Source of the DNA: Aquirufa sp.
GTDB taxonomy: Bacteria; Bacteroidota; Bacteroidia; Cytophagales; Spirosomataceae
Direction of reading: 5' to 3'
Assembly: GCA_030833145.1 (NCBI GenBank)
Contig: JAURHT010000134.1
Span: forward strand, 1 to 5,101
Length of the DNA: 5,101 nucleotides
The position numbers were made by a program, and so were the translations under genes. The first letter of the stretch is position 1; every line of letters begins with the position of its first letter. The notes under the pieces are model-generated. The model was not told where the DNA came from. It did not search any database and was given only the letters and a program-made list of their open reading frames with translations. Shown here one piece after another: positions 1-5,101 of the stretch.

Positions 1-1031
1 ACATAACGAAAAGTCCGATAAGTCATCGTCTCAAACGTATGGGTACCTCCGTCCGCAATAAGGCTATCCTTGCGGCCTAACCAGTATTTATTTTCAATCT
101 CGTTACGATTGCCCTTGTGGTTGCCGTTCTTTGTCGTCGTACTCAGAGGCTTCTTCTCATAGAGTCCCTCTGCATAAGTCAAACCAATTTTAGCATCTTT
201 GCCACCAGAGAAAATCAATTGTGGATACGCGTTTGTTAGTTCCCCTTGATCGACCCATATATCCATAGAAGAATTGGCCATAATCACCAATGGACTTCCA
301 TGAATCAAATCCCCCTCCCCTTTGCGAATCGCCGCAAACCGTTGGGATTTTAATTCCATCGCAGGAATAGCGGACGGATACAACATCCATCCTCTGGAAT
401 CGATGGCCGCGCCTTTCGTTAATCCTGGTCCCAAAGATTTAGCAGATATGAAAGGCGACCAACCTTTGGCGTACTCCTGCAGCTCTCCTGCGCCCGCCAC
501 ATAATATCCGGGCACACGAACAGCCAGCGGACTAATTCCTATATTTTTCGACACCTCCCAACCTACATTCGTGTTAAAGGCTTCAAAAGTCTCCTCATCA
601 GCCTGCAAAATAAATCCAGTGGCATAGGATATTTGGGCTTCGGACTTCCCTTTCCCCTCATTCCAAACCAAGGCCTCCACTTTATTCTCGCCTGCCTTTA
701 GATAAGGGGCAATATCGAGCGTTTCAAAATTCCAGAAATACAAATCTCCCCGCGCTGGCCCAGCGGATACCCAGGTCCCATTAACGTATAATTTGTAGCG
801 ATTATCTCCGGAAACGTGAATGATGCATTTCGCAGGTTTCGCTAATAAAGAAACTTTGTGTTGAAAACGGTACACTCCGTAATCTTTCAAACCGACTAAA
901 TTATACGCATTCGCGGAGTTTTCAGCGTAGGTTATCCAGGTGGCTTTCCAAGGTTTTTTCCAAAGTTCAGTCTTGATATTTTGGCCATAGGCAAAACATC
1001 CTATCAGGAGTAGAAGGAGAAGTTTTTTCAT
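1..1031 (-). CDS. Alpha-L-rhamnosidase-like glycoside hydrolase (GH78 type), N-terminal part, cut by left window edge
   Basis: The frame is open from an ATG at 1031 down to base 1, giving 343 complete codons with no stop or frameshift. The protein starts with a short export signal: MKK, six leucines, then IGCFAYGQ. Cleavage after Gly16 (AYG|Q) fits signal peptidase I. LIGC at residues 9-12 also resembles a lipobox, so a lipoprotein is possible. The mature part begins with Trp-rich segments (W24, W28, W32) and a beta-sandwich carrying RYKLYVNG (78-85) and GPARGDLYFW (91-100), typical of the N-terminal carbohydrate-binding-like domain of GH78 rhamnosidases. Further on, KGNRNEIENK (306-315) and TYRTFRY (337-343) match the sandwich domain that precedes the GH78 (alpha/alpha)6 catalytic barrel. 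The barrel and its acidic catalytic residues lie outside the window, so activity cannot be judged. The family hydrolyses terminal alpha-L-rhamnose from glycans or glycosides. The start lies 54 bp after the amidohydrolase stop, beyond a terminator-like hairpin. No clear ribosome binding site is visible. A GH78-related enzyme of other specificity remains possible. Confidence 0.83.
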   Translation of the reverse strand, partial: MKKLLLLLLIGCFAYGQNIKTELWKKPWKATWITYAENSANAYNLVGLKDYGVYRFQHKVSLLAKPAKCIIHVSGDNRYKLYVNGTWVSAGPARGDLYFWNFETLDIAPYLKAGENKVEALVWNEGKGKSEAQISYATGFILQADEETFEAFNTNVGWEVSKNIGISPLAVRVPGYYVAGAGELQEYAKGWSPFISAKSLGPGLTKGAAIDSRGWMLYPSAIPAMELKSQRFAAIRKGEGDLIHGSPLVIMANSSMDIWVDQGELTNAYPQLIFSGGKDAKIGLTYAEGLYEKKPLSTTTKNGNHKGNRNEIENKYWLGRKDSLIADGGTHTFETMTYRTFRY

Positions 1032-1049
1032 CGGTTATGAGATTAAAGG

Positions 1050-1081
1050 AAAAAAAAGAGACGCGATATATGCGTCCCCTT
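1050..1081 (-). terminator. Probable intrinsic terminator after the M20 amidohydrolase gene
   Basis: Read on the minus strand, just after the amidohydrolase TAA (1088-1086), there is a perfect 5-bp GC-rich stem, GACGC (1076-1072) with GCGTC (1064-1060), around a 7-base loop ATATATC. In RNA the stem can grow outward by five more pairs (two A-U, one G-C, two G-U), using bases 1077-1081 and 1059-1055. It runs directly into a T tract: bases 1057-1050 read TTTTTTTT on this strand, five of them beyond the extended stem. This is the classic Rho-independent layout. It ends only about 18 bases before the rhamnosidase start codon, so it may act as a partial terminator limiting read-through. On the plus strand there is no good T tract after the stem, so it appears directional. 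Confidence 0.66.
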
Positions 1082-1085
1082 AATT

Positions 1086-2408
1086 TTATTTCTTTTTCTT
1101 TACTTGAGACATATCCATGTAGTCCACTACCAAGCTGCTTAGGGCTTTTACCCCTACTTGGAAATGCCCTTCATCTAAATAGAAATCCGGTGTATGATGA
1201 CCAGCCACCTCATTTGATTTCTTATTATCTGGACGCGTTCCTAAAAAGAAGAAGAATCCTGGGACTTTTTGTTGGAAGAAAGAGAAATCCTCTGCCCCTG
1301 TGTGTGCTGGAATAACGCGCACTTTTTCTTTCCCATTCACACCTTGCAGGGTAGGCAGCATTTTCTCCACTAATTCCGGGTTATTATACGTTACGGGATA
1401 TCCTGTTCCAATATTTACATCTGCTTTCCCTCCACCACTTTCTGCGATGTTAGTTGCTATGTCTTTAATGCGCTGGTGCACTAATTCACGCTGAGCAACC
1501 CCAAACGTACGAATCGTACCGATCATATGTGATGATTCTGGGATAATGTTTTGGCGGATACCACTGTGAATCGCCCCTACGGTTACAATGGCGGGATCCT
1601 CCGTGATATTTACGGAACGAGAAACGATCGTTTGCAAACCCATGACTATCTGCGATGAAATAACAATAGGGTCCACACCTGTCCAAGGACTCGCACCGTG
1701 TGCTTGTTTCCCTTTCACTTTAATATCCAATTGATCCACCGCTGCCATCGTTGCACCCGGTTTGTATTCAATTACTCCGTTATCAGAAGTAGCTGTTACG
1801 TGTAAACCAAAAATGACATCCACTTTTGGGTTTTCTAAAACGCCTTCTTTCACCATTAATTCAGCACCAGCCAGAATCGTCTCTCCTTTATCGTTGTATA
1901 CACCCTCTTCCGCTGGTTGGAAAATAAATTTCACAGTACCCGCTAGATTCGCTTTTTCAGAAGCCAAAATCTCCGCCACACCCATCAAAATAGCTACGTG
2001 CGAATCGTGACCACAAGCGTGCATGACGCCCGTTTTTTGGCCATTGAATTCCGTTACCACTTTCGATTTGAATGGCAAATCACCTCGTTCTGTTACCGGC
2101 AAACCATCCATATCAGCACGCAATGCAACGACTGGACCCGGCTTACCGCCTTTTAAAATTCCCACCACACCGGTGATTCCTACTTTCTCCTGCACCTCGA
2201 TTCCCAGAGAGCGTAAGTGAGCCGCGACAATTCCTGCCGTGCGTACTTCTTGGTTTCCTAGTTCTGGGTGTTCGTGAAAATCACGGCGCCAAGCGATGAC
2301 CTTGTCTTTCAAGGCATCTGCTTTCTGCGCGATAACAGGTTTTAACGAAGATTGTGCATCTGCTAAAAAGGGAGCAGCTAATAAGCTGATTAAGGCTAGT
2401 TTTTTCAT
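1086..2408 (-). CDS. Exported M20D-family metallo-amidohydrolase (N-acyl amino acid / hippurate hydrolase type)
   Basis: A 440-residue protein of the M20D amidohydrolase/carboxypeptidase group (relatives include hippurate hydrolase, N-acyl-L-amino-acid amidohydrolase and plant IAA-conjugate hydrolases). It starts with a signal peptide, MKKLALISLLAAPFLADAQ, probably cut after Ala18 (ADA|Q), so it should work in the periplasm or outside the cell. The family motifs are all present: DFHEHPELG (43-51), ADMDGLPV (98-105), HACGHDSH (130-137), QPAEEG (164-169), GLHV (201-204), QAHGASPW (235-242), GAEDFSFF (371-378) and HHTPDF (404-409). By family comparison the two-metal site would use Cys132, His134, Glu168, His203 and a C-terminal His (404 or 405), with Glu167 as general base. 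Residues of roughly 220-330 form the lid or dimerisation domain. Length is normal after allowing for the signal peptide. The C-terminus ends in four lysines. The gene lies 7 bp after the isomerase gene and shares its transcript. It hydrolyses an amide bond of an N-acylated amino acid or similar compound, and the real substrate is unknown. Confidence 0.93.
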   Translation of the reverse strand: MKKLALISLLAAPFLADAQSSLKPVIAQKADALKDKVIAWRRDFHEHPELGNQEVRTAGIVAAHLRSLGIEVQEKVGITGVVGILKGGKPGPVVALRADMDGLPVTERGDLPFKSKVVTEFNGQKTGVMHACGHDSHVAILMGVAEILASEKANLAGTVKFIFQPAEEGVYNDKGETILAGAELMVKEGVLENPKVDVIFGLHVTATSDNGVIEYKPGATMAAVDQLDIKVKGKQAHGASPWTGVDPIVISSQIVMGLQTIVSRSVNITEDPAIVTVGAIHSGIRQNIIPESSHMIGTIRTFGVAQRELVHQRIKDIATNIAESGGGKADVNIGTGYPVTYNNPELVEKMLPTLQGVNGKEKVRVIPAHTGAEDFSFFQQKVPGFFFFLGTRPDNKKSNEVAGHHTPDFYLDEGHFQVGVKALSSLVVDYMDMSQVKKKK

Positions 2409-2415
2409 ATGTATT

Positions 2416-3339
2416 TTATTTATAACCCCATCCGCGCATGATCGCGATATTTTCTTTCATGCAATCCAATGGTTTTAATCCTTGGTAGGCTTCTTGTTCA
2501 ATAATAAAATGCTTCGTTCCTCCTTCTTTGTCCCCTAACTTAACTAAAGCCTGAACATCGATTTGGCCTGAACCTTTACCTAAGATAGTGGATTCAAAAT
2601 GCTCGTGACCGGACTTAGCTGGCACCTCATCCTTTACGTGCATCGAAACGAAACGACCTGGGAATTTCTTCATCACCTCGGCTGGAACCCCACCCCCATT
2701 AATCATATTACCTATGTCTAATTGTTGGGCTACGAGCGTAGGATCGGTATTATTCAACATGATATCATACAATAATTCCCCATCTAATTTCTCAGAGAAC
2801 TCGAAATCGTGGTTATGGTAGCCGAAACGCATACCTGATTTTTGGCATAACTCACCCGACTTATTAAAAATATCCATGTACTTCAATAGCAGGTTCTTAT
2901 CCTTCCGAATAGCCATGTCGATGGACGGAGATATCACTAATTCCTGACCTAAAACTGCTGCATCTTCCACAGTGTATTTCCATAGATCTGTGAATTCATT
3001 TTTACCTTCATCCCAGTGTTTTTTACCCATCACCGTGTGACCAGATGGCATTTTTAACCCTAGATCATCGAGACGTTTTTTAAATTCTTTAGCCTCCCAA
3101 CCATAAAATTTACGATCGATGTAATTAGCGTGTTCGACATATTTATAGCCCATTTGAGCTAATGCCTCTAAGGTAGATTGAGGATCGCGCTTCATATCAT
3201 CGCGAACTGAATACAATTGAACTCCCACTAATTTCTTGTATTTAGCCGCAGCTAAGGCCTGCAGAGCAGGTGAGGCAAAAGCCAATGCGCCCAAGCCAAA
3301 AGCTGAATTGCGCAAAAAGGAACGTCTAGAATGATTCAT
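2416..3339 (-). CDS. Tat-exported sugar phosphate isomerase/epimerase-like TIM-barrel protein (AP endonuclease 2 / xylose isomerase-like)
   Basis: A 307-residue protein with a twin-arginine signal at the N-terminus: SRRSFLR (4-10), then a hydrophobic Ala/Leu-rich stretch (about 12-31) ending near LAAAK. It should be exported folded, probably with its metal, by the Tat system. The rest fits the xylose isomerase-like TIM barrel (the family of sugar phosphate isomerases/epimerases such as IolE and IolI and of endonuclease IV). First comes VGVQLYSVRDDM (38-49), the usual opening strand. Then FGYHNHDFEF (172-181), QLDIGN (206-211), VSMHVKDE (231-238) and FIIEQEAY (278-285) supply the His, Asp and Glu residues expected to bind the divalent metal, among them His175, Asp208, His234 and Glu281 or Glu283. 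These exported Bacteroidota members are usually annotated only generically, and the substrate cannot be read. It is the first gene of the minus-strand unit, 7 bp before the amidohydrolase. It is divergent from rarA across 74 bp. The ATG at 3339 is favoured because it places the Tat motif at the extreme N-terminus. Confidence 0.9.
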   Translation of the reverse strand: MNHSRRSFLRNSAFGLGALAFASPALQALAAAKYKKLVGVQLYSVRDDMKRDPQSTLEALAQMGYKYVEHANYIDRKFYGWEAKEFKKRLDDLGLKMPSGHTVMGKKHWDEGKNEFTDLWKYTVEDAAVLGQELVISPSIDMAIRKDKNLLLKYMDIFNKSGELCQKSGMRFGYHNHDFEFSEKLDGELLYDIMLNNTDPTLVAQQLDIGNMINGGGVPAEVMKKFPGRFVSMHVKDEVPAKSGHEHFESTILGKGSGQIDVQALVKLGDKEGGTKHFIIEQEAYQGLKPLDCMKENIAIMRGWGYK

Positions 3340-3413
3340 AATTGATAGGTTTATTTAGTTGTTCAAGCTACAAATTCTATTTCTATTTTACAAAATTCCC
3401 GTAACTTCGAAAG
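3340..3413. promoter_or_regulatory. Divergent promoter region between the isomerase operon and rarA
   Basis: These 74 AT-rich bases are the only space for promoters of both the minus-strand operon and plus-strand rarA. Bacteroidota housekeeping promoters resemble TTG, about 20 bases, then TAnnTTTG. On the minus strand there is TAGAATTTG (3379-3371), one base longer than consensus in the spacer, without a well-placed upstream TTG. On the plus strand, TTG at 3359-3361 is followed after 22 bases by TATTTTAC (3384-3391), a 6-of-8 match that would start transcription about 15-20 bases before the rarA ATG. Both are weak matches, so the region is supported by position more than by motif. No clear operator repeat or Shine-Dalgarno sequence is visible for either gene. 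Confidence 0.4.
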
Positions 3414-4658
3414 ATGATGCAGCCCCTAGCAGAACGAATGCGCCCCACTACTTTGGATGAGTACATCGGCCAAGAAAAGGTCGTGGGTCCGAATGCGCCT
3501 TTGCGAAAAGCGATCGAGGCTGGGCACTTGCCATCTTGTATTCTTTGGGGGCCTCCTGGCGTGGGTAAAACCACGCTTGCGACATTGCTTTCTGGAGCTC
3601 TAAAGCGCACGATGTATTCCCTTTCTGCCGTTCAATCAGGTGTGAAAGAAGTTCGAGAAACACTGGAACTCGCGAAGAAGAACCGGATGTTCGAGGCGCA
3701 ATCGCCCATCTTATTTATCGATGAGATTCACCGGTTCTCTAAATCGCAGCAGGATTCGCTGTTAAATGCCGTCGAAAAAGGAATCGTCACCTTAGTAGGT
3801 GCGACCACCGAGAATCCATCCTTTGAAGTGATCTCTGCCCTATTATCGCGTTGCCAGGTTTATGTATTAGAATCGCTTTCGAATGAACATTTGAATCAGA
3901 TGTTGTCCAAAGCCATCGCCACCGATTCCCTCTTCAAAAACAAAACCATAACGCTTACCGAGACCGATGCCTTATTCCATTTCTCTGGGGGTGATGGGCG
4001 GAAGTTGTTAAATCTGTTCGAGCTTTTAATTACCACGGAAGGAGGAAACGAGCTGGAAGTTACCAATGCATTAGTCACCGAACGACTGCAGAAAAACTTA
4101 GCTCAATACGATAAGGACGGGGAGCAACATTACGATATCATTTCTGCCTTCATTAAGTCAATTCGGGGTTCAGATCCAGATGCGGCGGTTTATTGGTTAG
4201 CGCGGATGCTGTCGGGAGGAGAATCTTTGGAATTTATCGGTCGTCGACTTTTGATTCTTGCCTCTGAAGATATTGGATTAGCGAACCCGAATGCGCTATT
4301 ACTAGCTCAATCTTGCTTCGATTCCATCCGCGTAATCGGTAATCCTGAGTCTCGGATCATTCTTTCTCAGACGGTTATTTATTTAGCTACATCACCTAAA
4401 AGTAATTCGGCCTATAACGCCATCAACAAAGCCATGGCCTATGTCGAGCAAACAGGGGATTTGCCCGTGCCTTTGCACTTACGCAACGCGCCTACGCGCA
4501 TGATGAAGGATTTGAATTATGGGGCAGACTATAAATACCCGCATGATTTTCCAGGCAATTGGGTGGAGCAGAATTACTTTCCGGAGGTTCCTTCTAGGCC
4601 GATTTTTTACAAGCCTGCTGAGCAGGACAAAATCAATCGTGGCACTCCATCAAAATAA
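3414..4658 (+). CDS. rarA: Replication-associated recombination protein A (RarA/MgsA), AAA+ ATPase
   Basis: A 414-residue AAA+ ATPase of the RarA/MgsA/WRNIP1 family, which acts in the cytoplasm at stalled replication forks and is related to clamp-loader subunits and RuvB. The start PLAERMRPTTLDEYIGQ (4-20) is the conserved family opening. Walker A is GPPGVGKTT (46-54), Walker B is LFIDEIHRF (100-108, Asp103 and Glu104), sensor 1 is GATTENPSFE (129-138), the arginine finger is Arg146 in LLSRCQ, and sensor 2 is GGDGRKLLN (192-200, Arg196). The C-terminal tetramerisation region begins around residue 240 with KSIRGSDPDAAVYWLARML and continues through EDIGLANP (285-292) and NAPTRMMKDLNYG (358-370) to PGNWVEQNYFP (380-390). 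Length is close to that of E. coli RarA, and no key residue is missing. Two ATGs lie in tandem (3414 and 3417), either of which could initiate. The last residues RGTPSK overlap the end of the convergent thiamine pyrophosphokinase gene by 26 bp. No intrinsic terminator is visible downstream. Confidence 0.97.
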   Translation: MMQPLAERMRPTTLDEYIGQEKVVGPNAPLRKAIEAGHLPSCILWGPPGVGKTTLATLLSGALKRTMYSLSAVQSGVKEVRETLELAKKNRMFEAQSPILFIDEIHRFSKSQQDSLLNAVEKGIVTLVGATTENPSFEVISALLSRCQVYVLESLSNEHLNQMLSKAIATDSLFKNKTITLTETDALFHFSGGDGRKLLNLFELLITTEGGNELEVTNALVTERLQKNLAQYDKDGEQHYDIISAFIKSIRGSDPDAAVYWLARMLSGGESLEFIGRRLLILASEDIGLANPNALLLAQSCFDSIRVIGNPESRIILSQTVIYLATSPKSNSAYNAINKAMAYVEQTGDLPVPLHLRNAPTRMMKDLNYGADYKYPHDFPGNWVEQNYFPEVPSRPIFYKPAEQDKINRGTPSK

Positions 4659-5101
4659 GTGCGCCGTCCTCGTAACTAATCTTCACGATTCCATCTTCGC
4701 GTGCTTCATTGCTTGAACTGGTTTGAGTTCCTAGTTTTAAAACAGGATGATTTAAATCGTATTTTAATCCAGTGGAAATAACGTTTTTCGCCTCTCCATA
4801 CGGAATCAATGAAATAGGCGTTCCCGCCGGATACCACTTTTCGAAATTCAAGGGCAATAAATAGGACGTGGAATAATCGTCAAAAAAAACAATCTTCAAT
4901 TTCAGACCATAACGTACCAGCGAATGAAAATTATTTAATGTGTGGTCCATCCGTTTTCCAGTCGCCCAAACAACATTAACGGCCGGATAACCTTGATCAA
5001 TTAAATATTCAAAAGCCTTTTCTAAATCGGTTAAATTTTGATCCGGCGTATGGATTTTTTTTAAGGGGTAATCACGGTAATCTGCCTCATTCGTATGATC
5101 G
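4633..5101 (-). CDS. Thiamine pyrophosphokinase, C-terminal part, cut by right window edge
   Basis: The frame is open from the right edge to a TGA at 4635-4633, giving 155 residues that are the C-terminal portion of an enzyme usually a little over 200 residues long. Thiamine pyrophosphokinase transfers pyrophosphate from ATP to thiamine, making the cofactor thiamine diphosphate in the cytosol. Visible family signatures are TDLEKAFEYL (encoded near 5031-5002), followed by the central ATGKRMDHTLNN motif (about 4965-4930). After this come FFDDYS and, near the C-terminus, LGTQTSSSNEA, which matches the Gly/Ser/Asn-containing thiamine-binding segment of the C-terminal beta domain. An internal ATG at 4950 falls within the DHTL motif, so it is not the gene start; the real start, with the N-terminal Asp-rich nucleotide-binding part, lies beyond the window. 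The gene converges on rarA and their ends overlap by 26 bp. The symbol is left blank because naming differs among phyla (thiN, tnr3, thi80). Confidence 0.87.
   Translation of the reverse strand, partial: DHTNEADYRDYPLKKIHTPDQNLTDLEKAFEYLIDQGYPAVNVVWATGKRMDHTLNNFHSLVRYGLKLKIVFFDDYSTSYLLPLNFEKWYPAGTPISLIPYGEAKNVISTGLKYDLNHPVLKLGTQTSSSNEAREDGIVKISYEDGALILMECHD

Noticed and set aside
322..504. Short open frames on either strand within 190-504.
   Set aside because: They lie inside the continuous rhamnosidase frame, whose motifs continue in register on both sides of this region.
1037..1315. A 92-codon open frame on the plus strand.
   Set aside because: It runs antisense to the well-supported amidohydrolase gene and has no recognisable motifs; it is a shadow frame.
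3383..3663. Minus-strand open frames opposite the start of rarA that could extend the isomerase operon upstream.
   Set aside because: They mirror the conserved N-terminal and Walker A coding region of rarA and resemble no protein family.
4614..4626. Hairpin CCTGC-TGA-GCAGG near the end of rarA, as a terminator for the convergent gene.
   Set aside because: The stem is only 5 bp, lies inside rarA coding sequence, and is not followed by a T tract on either strand. Chance from coding sequence is more likely.
4633..4950. A complete 105-residue gene starting at the ATG at 4950.
   Set aside because: The same frame stays open to the right edge and encodes thiamine pyrophosphokinase sequence (TDLEKAF, ATGKR) upstream. 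The ATG is an internal methionine in the conserved GKRMDHTL motif.
1..5101. A hidden mobile, CRISPR, toxin-antitoxin or defence system.
   Set aside because: No transposase, integrase, direct-repeat array, long terminal inverted repeats, tRNA or small paired genes were seen. Nearly all bases are explained by five family-assigned genes, and the longest gap is 74 bp.

Overview
The window looks like ordinary chromosomal DNA from a member of the Bacteroidota, possibly a Cytophagales-type aquatic or soil bacterium. The reasons are protein-family flavour, AT-rich leaders without clear Shine-Dalgarno sequences, a Tat-exported TIM-barrel sugar isomerase, an exported M20 amidohydrolase and a GH78-type rhamnosidase. 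This assignment is inferred from the sequence only, and the genus cannot be fixed.

Layout: five protein-coding genes fill almost everything. On the minus strand, read from right to left, come a Tat-signal sugar phosphate isomerase/epimerase-like protein (3339-2416), an exported M20D metallo-amidohydrolase (2408-1086) and the N-terminal 343 residues of a GH78-type alpha-L-rhamnosidase (1031 to the left edge, incomplete). The first two are 7 bp apart and almost certainly co-transcribed. A terminator-like hairpin lies in the 54 bp between the second and third. Divergently, on the plus strand after a 74-bp shared promoter region, is the replication-fork AAA+ ATPase gene rarA (3414-4658). Its 3' end overlaps by 26 bp the 3' end of a convergent minus-strand gene, the C-terminal part of thiamine pyrophosphokinase, which continues beyond the right edge.

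How the genes fit together: the three left-hand genes all encode exported proteins whose families act on sugars or acylated small molecules. They could form a small periplasmic catabolic set, although substrates cannot be read from the sequence. rarA and the thiamine pyrophosphokinase gene are housekeeping genes with no evident functional tie to that set. No RNA gene, mobile element, CRISPR array or phage or defence gene was seen. I find no convincing undescribed system. The points most worth a look are the terminator squeezed between the amidohydrolase and the rhamnosidase, the exported isomerase/amidohydrolase pair, and the overlapping convergent gene ends.
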